A DNA stretch of 64,000 nt from an uncultured Clostridium sp. (GCA_934746015.1 CAKVEW010000002.1:124001-188000); one strand, 5' to 3'; counted from the first letter of the stretch, positions 35,537 to 44,887 are shown. Made by a program: numbers and translations. Notes: generated by a model not told the origin, from the letters alone.

Positions 35537-36958
35537 ATGGAATCAGAAAAGGAAATGTATCTTTTAAAACAATCTGATGGCTCTATTTGGAACTTTATAT
35601 ATGATAAAAATTTAAGAATTACATATAAAATATATAAAGAAAATAAATGGTCAAATTATCATATATTGACTCGTGAATCTACTGGAAAATATTCAATAAG
35701 TTTATTAGCAAATGATAATATCTGCGTTATTTATGAAAGCTTTGACAAACACTTAGTTTTGAAAATATATAATAACAAAAAATGGACTAGTTATGATATA
35801 TTAGAGAATGATAATGATGATAAAATAGAAATATACTTTAAGACTATAATTAACAAAAATAATTTAATTTTATTTTATAGTACTTATAATAGTTATTCTA
35901 AAGATCTAACTATATGCTCTAGCTCAATTGATGATAAAGGAATCCTACATTCCCTGTCATTAATTGATACTATTAAAGTAAAAGATAATATATTATTATC
36001 CCCATCTTCTTCTGATAACGAAATTATATATGTAATGTATCAAAAAAAAGCTGATAATTATATCCTAGGATATAAAGTATTAGATAATTACTCTATTACT
36101 TGGTCCAAATTCTATAAAGTTGACGAATCTTCTTCTCCATTTAAAGAATACAATTTATTATCTTGTAAAGAAAAATTTCATTCTATTTATACTAAAATAG
36201 ATACATCAGATAATTATTCACTTAATTATTATAACTGTACTACTAATAAGCATATTAATATTAATATTATACTAAATAAGAATATTTACTCCTCATCCTT
36301 ATTTATATCAGATAAATATATCTGGTGCTTTTGGATTAGTAATAATGAACTTTTCAGTACAGTCTCTATGGATGAAGGTCTTTCTTTTAGTAAGTCTTAT
36401 AAAACAGAATCAATCGATTATTTAAAGATTTATAAAGTTACTTATTTATCAAACTCTTTAGAGAATAAAAACCTCTTCTTTCTAGGGGAAGTATTTGCTT
36501 TTGATATCCATTCACCGAAACTATTAGTTATTGATAATATCTTTGGACTAGTTTATAAATATACTGAAAATACAAGTTACTCACTTTATTTTCCACATTT
36601 TATATCACTAATTAATACAAATAATAACTATATTAAAACAGATTTTAAAGAAAAAGATATCATAATTGAAAATCAAAATAATGTTATAGAAGCCCAAAAT
36701 GCCAAATTGATTTCCTATAAAAATAAGTTTAACTCCATAAATTATCTGTTAAAAGAATTTAATGAAAATAGACTTAAGCTAAATGAGTACATTTTATTTC
36801 TTCAAGATAGCGTGGATAATAAAGAAAAAACAATTAATGAATATGAAATAGAATTAGAGCTTTTAAGGAAAGAAAATAAAATCAATACATCTAAAAAAGT
36901 GAGTAAATTTAATATAAAAGAAGCTCTTTTAAAATTACTTTCTATTTTTAGAAATTAA
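35537..36958 (+). CDS. Repeat protein with C-terminal coiled coil, unknown
   Basis: The 473-aa protein shows about six loosely repeated ~50-residue units, each with a Trp-containing strand (DGSIWNFIYD, NKWSNYHILT, KKWTSYDILE, SITWSKFYKV, KYIWCFWISN), as in beta-propellers. A coiled coil follows at about 375-450 with IIIENQNNVIEAQNAKL. There is no signal peptide. GTGAGGTG precedes the ATG. I do not recognise a named family. It is next to the Cys-rich gene with the same orientation, though a terminator separates them; a shared spore role is possible but unproven. Confidence 0.7.
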   Translation: MESEKEMYLLKQSDGSIWNFIYDKNLRITYKIYKENKWSNYHILTRESTGKYSISLLANDNICVIYESFDKHLVLKIYNNKKWTSYDILENDNDDKIEIYFKTIINKNNLILFYSTYNSYSKDLTICSSSIDDKGILHSLSLIDTIKVKDNILLSPSSSDNEIIYVMYQKKADNYILGYKVLDNYSITWSKFYKVDESSSPFKEYNLLSCKEKFHSIYTKIDTSDNYSLNYYNCTTNKHININIILNKNIYSSSLFISDKYIWCFWISNNELFSTVSMDEGLSFSKSYKTESIDYLKIYKVTYLSNSLENKNLFFLGEVFAFDIHSPKLLVIDNIFGLVYKYTENTSYSLYFPHFISLINTNNNYIKTDFKEKDIIIENQNNVIEAQNAKLISYKNKFNSINYLLKEFNENRLKLNEYILFLQDSVDNKEKTINEYEIELELLRKENKINTSKKVSKFNIKEALLKLLSIFRN

Positions 36959-36990
36959 TAGTATAAATATAATGGAGCTGATTCAAAAAC

Positions 36991-37030
36991 ACAGGAAATA
37001 AATTATTCTTAATGAAAATCTATTTCCTGT
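36991..37030. terminator. Bidirectional terminator between convergent genes
   Basis: ACAGGAAATA (36991-37000) pairs with TATTTCCTGT (37021-37030), between the convergent coiled-coil and zinc-ribbon genes. Confidence 0.75.
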
Positions 37031-37043
37031 TATATATTTCTTA

Positions 37044-37262
37044 TTATCTATTATACTTTTCTTCTAATTTCCTTATATCTTCTTTATTATCTATCCACTC
37101 TTCTGTATATCCACAATTGCAACACATATATCTAGAAACATTTACTGTTCCTTTTAGAAAACCAGCTGGTATGTTATTTCCTACTCCATAAGCTCCAGTT
37201 TGACCTGGTATCCTAATAATTTTATTATAATTACACTTAGGGCAGATTTTTGTATTTTTCAT
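37044..37262 (-). CDS. Small zinc-ribbon protein
   Basis: A 72-aa protein with CPKC near the N-terminus and CCNCG near residue 48, a four-Cys zinc ribbon. The Gly-rich middle part contains GQTGAYGVGNNIPAGF. GGAGGGGGAAGTT precedes the ATG. Small ribbons of this kind are common and uncharacterised. Confidence 0.75.
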   Translation of the reverse strand: MKNTKICPKCNYNKIIRIPGQTGAYGVGNNIPAGFLKGTVNVSRYMCCNCGYTEEWIDNKEDIRKLEEKYNR

Positions 37263-37283
37263 AACTTCCCCCTCCTATATTAA

Positions 37284-37524
37284 TTACTCTGAAAAAATCC
37301 TATCCATACTTGACTTAATATCCTCATTTAAATCTATTTTATAAACATCGAGATAAACTTTATCTATATTCCTTAGGATTTTATTTTCTATAATAATAAA
37401 AGCCCCTGCCGTTCCAAGAATTATCTTACTAAAGGATGAACTAAATGTGGTGTCTGTAACAAGAACTATACTTGCTGGAATAAAGGAGCTATATAAAACA
37501 GCTCCAAAGTTAAAACTTATTAAT
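37284..37524 (-). pseudogene. C-terminal remnant of an unknown gene
   Basis: On the minus strand a frame is open for about 79 codons, beginning near 37524 straight after an in-frame stop and ending TAA at 37284. It reads FGAVLYSSFIPASIVLVTDT and then GTAGAFIIIENKILRNIDKV. There is no start codon with a ribosome site. It looks like the 3' end of a membrane-associated protein whose front part was lost. Family unknown. Confidence 0.45.
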
Positions 37525-37594
37525 TATACCTATATATTATCAATATACTTTAAAATAAATTTATATATTTTTAATTTATAAACTACCTTTTTAA

Positions 37595-37999
37595 TTATTC
37601 CCTAATAAAGTATATATCTTTCTTTTTATAAATAAAGAAAATCATTAAAGCTGGAAAAATTAAACCTACTGGTGTAGCTATAGTGAAATCAGTAGTAATT
37701 ACTTTATATATAAATGATAAAACTTCTATTCCTATAAACATATATGCTCCTATAGGCTTCTTAAATAAAATTAATATTACAGATACAGTTATTATTACTG
37801 ATATAGCTAATGTTATTAAAAGCTCTACTGTATTTACTTCTGATACTATCCCCATGGATTGTAAAGAACTGTCCATTACATCTTTGAAAATAATACTACT
37901 TAAAGATCCTAATATAACAAAAAATTGTCCAATAAAATCCAACACGGACATTGTAATGATTCCTGCCCCTACTTTTTTACTTTCTACTGTATTTTGCAT
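37595..37999 (-). CDS. Small four-helix membrane protein, unknown
   Basis: The 134-aa protein has four hydrophobic segments (VLDFIGQFFVILGSLSSIIF, LLITLAISVIITVSVILIL, GAYMFIGIEVLSFIYKVI, VGLIFPALMIFFIY) and a Lys-rich end. GAGGGGGAGTATCA precedes the ATG. No family is recognised. Confidence 0.7.
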   Translation of the reverse strand: MQNTVESKKVGAGIITMSVLDFIGQFFVILGSLSSIIFKDVMDSSLQSMGIVSEVNTVELLITLAISVIITVSVILILFKKPIGAYMFIGIEVLSFIYKVITTDFTIATPVGLIFPALMIFFIYKKKDIYFIRE

Positions 38000-38161
38000 T
38001 GATACTCCCCCTCATTTTTCATTAAATTTGTTAAAATATATACTTATTTTAAAAGAACATTAATATTTAAAAATATAAACACATTAAATAATTATATAGA
38101 AAAATTTTAATTTATTCACCAAAATATACTTTAAACGCAAAAAAATCCTCCTAAAAGGAAT

Positions 38162-38410
38162 TTACAAATCAATTTTAGACTTTTTTAACTTATAAAATTC
38201 TAAAATTCCAAATACCAACCAAAATAATAATTCTAAGAATAGTATTATATTAACTGGCTTGTTGAAAAATTGAAGCAATACACTAAAAAAAATAATAGAG
38301 CAAATAATTACCCCACCTTTCGTTGGCTTTCTTTTATTTTTCAATAGAGATATAAATTCTAATAAGAAGATTGTTTTAATAATTATTAAAAAGATTATTA
38401 ATAAATTCAT
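38162..38410 (-). CDS. Small membrane protein, unknown
   Basis: The 82-aa protein has three hydrophobic segments and a KNKRKPTKGG turn. AAGGAAGGAAAG precedes the ATG. It follows the flavodoxin gene by 16 bases, so the two are probably co-transcribed. No family is recognised. Confidence 0.65.
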   Translation of the reverse strand: MNLLIIFLIIIKTIFLLEFISLLKNKRKPTKGGVIICSIIFFSVLLQFFNKPVNIILFLELLFWLVFGILEFYKLKKSKIDL

Positions 38411-38426
38411 TCTTTCCTTCCTTAAA

Positions 38427-38954
38427 TTAATATAAGCCTTTTACATATTGAATTAAATTTTTTATATTTTCCTTATTACAGTGATATTCTGCAATATCAT
38501 AGGCAGCTAACATTCCTTGCTCATCTTCTGTTCTATATTTCTTTGATTTTAGCTTTATTTTTAACATACTCATTAAAATTTTATCCTTTGCACTTAATTT
38601 TTTATAATCAAATCCCCCTCTTAAGTAAAATGTCTTTATGTGTTCTAACTCTGCTTTAGTAAAGTTATGATTCCATACATGTAGAAGTTCATTTTCCCTT
38701 CCTGGATTTGCTCCTGTTGCCCAAACTATTATCTTTTTATTAGCTAACAAACTATAATTTTTCTTTATTAAACTTATTCCATTAATTCCTACAGAATAAA
38801 GACCCCCACCATAAATAATCACATCATATTTTTGCAGTTCATCACTTTCCACATCATAAGCTTGTTTTAAATTGCATTTTAATTCTTCTGCAATCCATTT
38901 AGCATAAGTTTCTGTATATCCAGATTTAGACTTATATATAACAATAGCTTTCAA
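38427..38954 (-). CDS. Flavodoxin-domain protein
   Basis: The 175-aa protein has the flavodoxin fold used by HemG-like and menaquinone-dependent oxidases. KAIVIYKSKSGYTETYAKWI forms the phosphate-binding loop for FMN, and YDVIIYGGGLYSVGINGI the second FMN loop. It carries electrons via FMN; the partner is unknown. It is followed closely by the small membrane gene and preceded by the anti-sigma-like gene 31 bases away. Confidence 0.85.
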   Translation of the reverse strand: MKAIVIYKSKSGYTETYAKWIAEELKCNLKQAYDVESDELQKYDVIIYGGGLYSVGINGISLIKKNYSLLANKKIIVWATGANPGRENELLHVWNHNFTKAELEHIKTFYLRGGFDYKKLSAKDKILMSMLKIKLKSKKYRTEDEQGMLAAYDIAEYHCNKENIKNLIQYVKGLY

Positions 38955-38985
38955 TTAAACCCCTCCAATTAATTTTTTATAACTT

Positions 38986-39540
38986 TTAATAATATATTAA
39001 ATTTCTTATATAAATATATACAAAACTAAGTAACCATATACTACATATAATTATAGGTACAACAAGGATTTTTTTATGTGTTTCTCTTAAATATACAATA
39101 CTAAATACTAATCCTATTAATGGAACTATAAATTTCACTATTATTGCAATACTAATGAAGATTAAAAATATTAATGTTAAAATTCCTTCTTGAGTATTTG
39201 CTTCAGTATAAAATAATAATAATATAATGGAAGTTAATGTAACTGCAAATAATGATATTAATATAATTAAAAATCTTATGTTTACTTTTTTTAAATAATT
39301 AATTTTTACCTTATCTATATTATTTATATCAATATTAGAATTAATTACTTTATATTCTTCCATACAAGAACTACAAACATCAATATGATCTTTCACAAGT
39401 TTATTTCCCTCATCACTTAAAACATTTTCAACATAATTAGGTAATAAATCTGATACTGGTTTCTTCAATACTACTAATGCAAGCATAATTAATACTACAG
39501 TAAATTCTACAAATATACTTCCCCACTTTATCTTTTTCAT
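38986..39540 (-). CDS. Membrane protein with zf-HC2 (anti-sigma-like) segment
   Basis: The 184-aa protein starts with a hydrophobic helix, then the sequence SDLLPNYVENVLSDEGNKLV, DHIDVCSSCMEEYKVIN, which matches the HxxxCxxC zinc segment of many anti-sigma factors. Three more helices follow. The usual first Cys before the LLP motif is absent, because a membrane segment replaces the normal N-terminus. No sigma factor gene is adjacent. Function uncertain. Confidence 0.6.
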   Translation of the reverse strand: MKKIKWGSIFVEFTVVLIMLALVVLKKPVSDLLPNYVENVLSDEGNKLVKDHIDVCSSCMEEYKVINSNIDINNIDKVKINYLKKVNIRFLIILISLFAVTLTSIILLLFYTEANTQEGILTLIFLIFISIAIIVKFIVPLIGLVFSIVYLRETHKKILVVPIIICSIWLLSFVYIYIRNLIYY

Positions 39541-39655
39541 ACTTATCCTCCAAATACAAGGTATCCTTCATACCATATAGACTAATTTTCAACTTATCCT
39601 TTATTATATTAGATAATTTAATTAATCATTTTATTTATAATTTAAATGCAAAAAA

Positions 39656-39695
39656 AATAAGCCTTAAAAGAATTTTTAACTCAATTAAGCCTATT
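39656..39695 (-). terminator. Terminator of the amidinotransferase gene
   Basis: AATAAGCCTTAA (39656-39667) pairs with TTAAGCCTATT (39685-39695) with one bulge, followed on the minus strand by a T-rich run. Confidence 0.65.
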
Positions 39696-39708
39696 TTATA
39701 TCTATAGA

Positions 39709-40521
39709 TTATTCTCTTAAAATAAACATAGATGAACACCCTATACTTCCATGACTTTTCATTATCTCACTATAATCTATAAATTCAACTTCATACCCAT
39801 TTTCTTTAAGCATTTCTGTAACAGATTTATTAGTACTTAATAACTTCTTATTGCCTAAATATACATAGTTAGTGCCTAAATCATCTGCATCCTTTTTAGA
39901 TATTTCATATAAATTCTTTATATATTTTTCTATTATCTTTTTATCATAAACATAAGGTGATATAACTGCACTTTCTTTATCTAGTGTGTTAAAAGCACAG
40001 TCTAAATGTATTTTACTTTTATCAAAATTAATTGGAATAACTTTAGAATTACTTCCCAAATTTATTAAAACTTCTTGAAGTTCATTAGCTGCTTGAATAG
40101 TGGTTCTGCTACTTATTCCAACAAAAACAACATCTTTATACTTTATAACATCTCCACCTTCCATGTTATTCTTCATTTCATAATATCTAATATTGTTTTC
40201 TTTTACAAAATTCACAAAATTTTCTGTTTCAATATCTCTTTCTTTTTTTCTCATTTTACTTACAAAAAGTATATTATCAACTGCAAAACCAATGTCTTGA
40301 GTAAAAACTTGATCAGCAGCATTTTTATTTATGTCTAAAAAATATAACTTTACATTATTTTTACTTAATGCATTTATAAACTTGTTATACTGACTATAAA
40401 GCAAATCCTGATTGATTTTATTATAATATTCATTATTTTTATCCGTTATTTTATAATTTACTGGATAACACAATATACAATATTTTAATTCATCACTTTG
40501 ACAATAATTATTTACCTTCAT
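39709..40521 (-). CDS. Amidinotransferase / dimethylargininase-like protein
   Basis: The 270-aa protein is a guanidino-group-modifying enzyme of the arginine deiminase/DDAH fold. It shows NNMEGGDVIKYKD, HLDCAFN (catalytic His) and, at the end, HGSIGCSSMFILRE (catalytic Cys). DDAH-like enzymes hydrolyse arginine or methylarginines to citrulline. The substrate here is not predicted. It is a single gene with its own terminator. Confidence 0.8.
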   Translation of the reverse strand: MKVNNYCQSDELKYCILCYPVNYKITDKNNEYYNKINQDLLYSQYNKFINALSKNNVKLYFLDINKNAADQVFTQDIGFAVDNILFVSKMRKKERDIETENFVNFVKENNIRYYEMKNNMEGGDVIKYKDVVFVGISSRTTIQAANELQEVLINLGSNSKVIPINFDKSKIHLDCAFNTLDKESAVISPYVYDKKIIEKYIKNLYEISKKDADDLGTNYVYLGNKKLLSTNKSVTEMLKENGYEVEFIDYSEIMKSHGSIGCSSMFILRE

Positions 40522-40684
40522 ATATTAACTCCTAATCTGTTAACCATTATTTAGCATTTTATATAAGTTACTGTAAATTACAATTTTTTATATAAATTAT
40601 TCTAATAACCTATATATTTATAATTTCAATAACAGACTTATAATATTCAATTATATTTTTTATTTTTCTTTGTATACTAAAGTA

Positions 40685-41398
40685 TTATTTAAATATTGGT
40701 AATTTATTCTTAAAGCTATAACTTAAATCTGCCTTTTTATCGTAATCATAAAAGCCAACTTCCCATAGCTTTGAATTTATTCTTGTAATTTCTTTTATGT
40801 TGTCCAAATTGACAGCATAAGACTTATGTGTTCTTAGAATATTTTTATAGTTTATTTCTTTTATTATATTGTCTATACCATTTGTTCTTATATTAATAGA
40901 ACCAACTCTAGTATGTATTATGCACTTTTTTAAATAGTATTCTAAAAACAAAATATCTTTATGATATATCTTTATTTGATTCCCATTTAAGTCCTTAAAG
41001 AAAATATAATTATTCTTTTCTACCTTCTTTAAATGTCTTAAAAATTTATCTACTAGCTCAAATACTTTTTCAATATCATAGGGTTTTAATAAATAATCAA
41101 AACAATTAACTTCATTTAAAGCTTCAATTATATATGATACCTGCCCACTAATAAAAACTATTGGAGTTATCTCATACTTATCTATTTTTCTTATGGATTT
41201 AGCAAAGTCTAATCCTGATCCTTTTTTTAATTTTGTATCTAGAAAAAATAAATCTATAATATTTTCACTTTCAATAATTTGCTTTGCTTCATTTTCACTT
41301 TCTGCTTCATATACTCTTACATCTAAGAACTTTTCTTCAATGCATTTTTTCAGCATTTCTCTCTGATTAATTTCGTCCTCTAATACCAAAATATTCAT
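40685..41398 (-). CDS. LytTR-family response regulator
   Basis: The 237-aa protein has a receiver domain (ILVLEDEINQREML; phospho-acceptor Asp in IDLFFLDTKLKKGSG; Lys in CFDYLLKPYD) and a LytTR DNA-binding domain from about 135 (YIFFKDLNGNQIKIYHKDIL ... ILRTHKSYAVNLDNI). LytTR regulators often control peptide signalling or cell-surface genes. No histidine kinase is adjacent. TTAGGGGGTAAATA precedes the ATG. Confidence 0.87.
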   Translation of the reverse strand: MNILVLEDEINQREMLKKCIEEKFLDVRVYEAESENEAKQIIESENIIDLFFLDTKLKKGSGLDFAKSIRKIDKYEITPIVFISGQVSYIIEALNEVNCFDYLLKPYDIEKVFELVDKFLRHLKKVEKNNYIFFKDLNGNQIKIYHKDILFLEYYLKKCIIHTRVGSINIRTNGIDNIIKEINYKNILRTHKSYAVNLDNIKEITRINSKLWEVGFYDYDKKADLSYSFKNKLPIFK

Positions 41399-41594
41399 TT
41401 ATTTACCCCCTAAAACACCATTGCAATACTTTCTATTTTATACCATTTGCCACTTTATGTAAATATATAGAAAAATTTGTTTTTGTATTTTTATAATTAT
41501 AATATAAAAATATAAATTTATTATTAATGTTCCTATTATCATCAATATAGGCTTTTGAATATATTATCAATATAATATTTTTTTAGGAGCTTTT

Positions 41595-42416
41595 ATGAGA
41601 TATTTTATTAAAACCTCTGATAATGCTAGAATTCTAGTTGAAGATTTAAATTCTGATTCAGATAAAACAATATTATTTATACATGGTTGGCCATTAAATC
41701 ATAATGCCTATGAATATCAACTTAACTTTTTTGGTGAAAAAGGATATAGATGTATAGGCATAGATTTAAGAGGGTTTGGAGAATCTGATAGACCTTTTAA
41801 TTGCTATGATTATGATACAATGGCTTCAGATATAAGAAAGATAGTTGATGTTCTTGATTTAAAAAATATTACTTTAGTTGGACATTCTATGGGTGGTGCC
41901 TTATCAATTAGATATATATCCAAGTATGATTCCCATAGAGTTTCTAAACTTTGTTTAATAGGGGCAGCTGCTCCTAGTTGGATAAAAACTAATGATAATC
42001 CCTATGGTTTTACAGAAGAAGAAGTAAATGAATTTATTAAAGAATCCTTAAATGATAGACCAAGCTTTATAAGAACAAAGGTTACTAATTTATTCTTTTT
42101 TAAGAATACTCCAATAGAAATGCTAAATTGGTTTAATAGCATTGCTTTATCTGCTTCTCCTTGGGGAACCTTTAAGTGTTTAATTAGTTTAATGGATGAA
42201 AGACTATTTAATGATATAAGTAAGATAAAAGTTCCTACTTTAATTCTTCATGGAACTCATGATGTTATTTGTCCATATGAATTTAGTAAATATCTTCATG
42301 AAAATATAGAAAACTCTAAATTGATTCCTTTAACTGAAAGTGGACATGGCTCCTTTATTGAAGAAAAAGATAAAGTCAACAAAAACTTATTAAACTTTAT
42401 TGAAGATAACAATTAA
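41595..42416 (+). CDS. Alpha/beta-fold hydrolase
   Basis: The 273-aa hydrolase shows HGWPLNHNAYEYQL (oxyanion hole), the nucleophile elbow LVGHSMGGAL (Ser), HGTHDVICP (Asp) and ESGHGSF (His). It resembles bacterial esterase/chloroperoxidase-like enzymes; the substrate is unknown. TAGGAGCTTTT precedes the ATG. It is followed by a terminator. Confidence 0.87.
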   Translation: MRYFIKTSDNARILVEDLNSDSDKTILFIHGWPLNHNAYEYQLNFFGEKGYRCIGIDLRGFGESDRPFNCYDYDTMASDIRKIVDVLDLKNITLVGHSMGGALSIRYISKYDSHRVSKLCLIGAAAPSWIKTNDNPYGFTEEEVNEFIKESLNDRPSFIRTKVTNLFFFKNTPIEMLNWFNSIALSASPWGTFKCLISLMDERLFNDISKIKVPTLILHGTHDVICPYEFSKYLHENIENSKLIPLTESGHGSFIEEKDKVNKNLLNFIEDNN

Positions 42417-42432
42417 AAAATATAAATTTCAT

Positions 42433-42450
42433 AAACTCCGCAAGGAGTTT
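42433..42450 (+). terminator. Terminator of the hydrolase gene
   Basis: AAACTCC (42433-42439) and GGAGTTT (42444-42450) form a short stem followed by TTTCCTT. Confidence 0.75.
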
Positions 42451-42454
42451 TTTC

Positions 42455-42545
42455 CTTAATCATTCACTTTTAACTTTTATATTCTAATTTTACTTCTGCA
42501 AAGAAGCTATTCCCTATTCATTTTTTCATTTCAATTTTGAGGATT
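42455..42545. repeat. Dispersed AT-rich intergenic repeat, copy 4
   Basis: The stretch holds TTCACTTTTAACTTTTATATT and TCATTTTTTCATTTCAATTT; the second string is shared with 18458-18477. It lies between convergent genes. Confidence 0.5.
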
Positions 42546-42579
42546 CAAAAGAGAATTTTCATTCCCTCACTTCCTCTTC

Positions 42580-43401
42580 CTATACTTTATCTACCTTAAT
42601 AGAAATTTTAAATACAAAATCTTCAGGTATAGAGGTTGATATTTCGTCTATTATTGCTTCTTCATAAGAATAACCACTTATATATAAATTATTATCCTTT
42701 ATGTATCTTGCCATTTTTTCATAAACCTTATATGTCTTGTCATAATATCCATGAGAATATCCTATTAAGTATAGTCCCTTTGGCTTTTTTATTGTTTCAT
42801 TATGTTTTTTCTCTTTTGGTAGTTTTGTAAAATAAAAGCTATATTTATCAAAATTATTTTTCATTAAATTTTCTTTGCTTATTATAGCTCCTACTGGATA
42901 ACCATAATTTAATTCATTCTTAATACAATACTTTACATGTTCAGTATATGTGCCTATATCATACTCTTCATCTGTTTCCTGTATAGGCTCACTTAATATT
43001 AAATTTTCTTCTTCAACCTCTTCTAAAAATAATTCCTCACTTGAATTTATTCCTGAATTTATAGACTCTAATTTAACTTCTAGAATATTTATTATCCTTT
43101 TTAAATTTTCGATTTCCTTTTCCACTTGATTTTTTTCATATTTAAAAAGTTCTATAGTGTTTTGAGGATTTCTTTTATCCAAAAAATTTTTTATATCTTT
43201 TAAAGGCATTCCTATTTCTTTTAGTACTAAAATTACATTAAAAACTTCTAGTTGATGATAGGAATAATATCTATATCCATTTTCCATTACCTTTTCTGGC
43301 TTAAACAAATTTATTTCATCGTAATGAAATAAAGTCTTTTTCTTCACTCCACATATTTCTGCAAATTCTCCAGTTGTAAAAAATCTTTTTAAACTCTCCA
43401 C
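42580..43401 (-). CDS. MerR-family regulator with effector domain
   Basis: The 273-aa protein has a MerR helix-turn-helix at about 8-75 (FFTTGEFAEICGVKKKTLFHYD, RYYSYHQLEVFNVILVLKEI), a coiled-coil link and a GyrI-like effector domain from about 120, as in BmrR/BltR. Such regulators bind drug-like compounds and realign promoters with long spacers. It diverges from a MATE pump, with exactly such a promoter between them. The start is GTG at 43401, behind AGGAGG. Confidence 0.87.
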   Translation of the reverse strand: MESLKRFFTTGEFAEICGVKKKTLFHYDEINLFKPEKVMENGYRYYSYHQLEVFNVILVLKEIGMPLKDIKNFLDKRNPQNTIELFKYEKNQVEKEIENLKRIINILEVKLESINSGINSSEELFLEEVEEENLILSEPIQETDEEYDIGTYTEHVKYCIKNELNYGYPVGAIISKENLMKNNFDKYSFYFTKLPKEKKHNETIKKPKGLYLIGYSHGYYDKTYKVYEKMARYIKDNNLYISGYSYEEAIIDEISTSIPEDFVFKISIKVDKV

Positions 43402-43415
43402 TATAAAACCTCCTA

Positions 43416-43446
43416 TTGACTATTCCCTTACAGGATACTTTAATAT
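43416..43446 (+). promoter_or_regulatory. MerR-type 19-bp-spacer promoter of the MATE gene
   Basis: TTGACT (43416-43421) and TAATAT (43441-43446) are separated by 19 bases, the hallmark of MerR-regulated promoters. The spacer holds an imperfect dyad (ATTCC-N6-GGATA). It drives the MATE gene 38 bases downstream. Confidence 0.75.
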
Positions 43447-43483
43447 ATAAAAAGTGAAAAATCAACTAATATAGGAGGCAGAA

Positions 43484-44830
43484 ATGAATAATTCACTTGG
43501 AAAGAAAATTACTTTCTTAAATTTAATTAAATTTACATTACCTACTGTTATAATGATGGTTTTCTTTTCTCTTTATACAATTATTGATGGTATATTTGTA
43601 TCTAGATATGTTGGGTCTAATGCTTTATCTGCTATAAATATAACATATCCAATTATCTCTATATTAATAGGAATAAGTGTAATGATGGCTACTGGTGGAA
43701 GTGCCATTGTTGCAAAGTTAATGGGAGAAGGTAAAAATAAGGAAGCAAAAGAAAGCTTCACTCTTATAACAATTACTTCAATAGTATTTGGGTTAATTAT
43801 AGCTATATTTTCTTTACTATTTATAAAGAAAATTATTTACTTACTAGGATCAACTGATAGCTTGTATGAAAATTCTCATACTTATTTATTTACAATGTTA
43901 CTTTTTACTCCTGTAATCATACTAAAAATGCTTTTTGATTACTTTTTAATTACAGCTGGTAATCCTAATTTAGGTTTAGTAAGTTCAATAATTGGAGGAG
44001 TAACAAATATAATTTTAGATTATGTTTTTATTGTTCCTTTAAATCTAGGTATTTTAGGTGCTGCATTAGCAACCTGCATAGGGTACTTACTTCCATCAAT
44101 AATTGGAATTATCTATTTCTTTAATAAAAAGAATACCTTACATTTTGTTAAACCTAAATTTAACTTAAAAACAATATTACATAGTTGTAGCAATGGTTCT
44201 TCTGAAATGGTAACTCAAATTTCATCAGCTGTTACTACCTTTTTATATAACATAATAATGATAAAGCTTTTAGGTGAAAATGGAGTTGCATCTATAACTA
44301 TAGTTTTATATTCTCAATTTTTATTAGTTTCAGCTTTTATAGGATTTACTTCTGGAGTATCCCCACGTATAAGCTATAATTTTGGTAGTAAAAATAACGA
44401 AGAACTTAATAAAATTGTTAAATATAGCTATTCATTTATAGTGTTATTTTCTATTTTTACTTTTGCTATTTCAAAGCATTTATCTCCATTATTAGTTTCT
44501 ATATTTGCAGGACACGGAACTGAAGTTTATCATATTGCCTTAAATGGGTTTAATTTATTTCAAATAAGCTTCTTATTATGTGGGATAAATATCTTTACAT
44601 CTGGAATGTTTACTGCTTTTTCTAATGGTAAAGTATCTGCATTACTTTCACTTCTAAGAACTTTTATATTCTTATCAAGTGGAATAATATTTTTACCATC
44701 ATTAATAGGTGTAAATGGTGTATGGCTTGCTGTTCCTCTTGCTGAAATTCTAACTTTAGCCTTTTCTTTATTTTATATTTATAAGCATAAACACACCTAT
44801 GGCTATAGTTTCAAAACTAAGTTAGCTTAG
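43484..44830 (+). CDS. MATE-family efflux transporter, MerR controlled
   Basis: The 448-aa MATE protein has twelve hydrophobic segments, an early TIIDGIFVSRYVGSNALSAI motif and the symmetric second half with GFTSGVSPRISYNFGSKNN. The substrate is unknown. Its divergent partner is a drug-sensing MerR regulator, so it probably exports a toxic compound that the regulator detects. ATAGGAGGCAGAA precedes the ATG. It differs clearly from the MATE protein at 16929-18290. Confidence 0.92.
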   Translation: MNNSLGKKITFLNLIKFTLPTVIMMVFFSLYTIIDGIFVSRYVGSNALSAINITYPIISILIGISVMMATGGSAIVAKLMGEGKNKEAKESFTLITITSIVFGLIIAIFSLLFIKKIIYLLGSTDSLYENSHTYLFTMLLFTPVIILKMLFDYFLITAGNPNLGLVSSIIGGVTNIILDYVFIVPLNLGILGAALATCIGYLLPSIIGIIYFFNKKNTLHFVKPKFNLKTILHSCSNGSSEMVTQISSAVTTFLYNIIMIKLLGENGVASITIVLYSQFLLVSAFIGFTSGVSPRISYNFGSKNNEELNKIVKYSYSFIVLFSIFTFAISKHLSPLLVSIFAGHGTEVYHIALNGFNLFQISFLLCGINIFTSGMFTAFSNGKVSALLSLLRTFIFLSSGIIFLPSLIGVNGVWLAVPLAEILTLAFSLFYIYKHKHTYGYSFKTKLA

Positions 44831-44880
44831 TTTTAAATGTATAATGAAAAATGTAAAATTACATCAATAATTCTACATTT
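44831..44880. repeat. Dispersed AT-rich intergenic repeat, copy 5
   Basis: AATGAAAAATGTAAAATT and a mirrored AATTCTACATTTTTAATT form a long imperfect stem between convergent genes. Related to the 11375-11512 block. Confidence 0.55.
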
Positions 44881-44887
44881 TTAATTT

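Noticed and set aside
37044..37262. A frameshifted larger gene joining the zinc-ribbon ORF and the 37284-37524 remnant
   Set aside because: The zinc-ribbon gene has its own strong ribosome site and complete ends; the remnant has its own stop before it.
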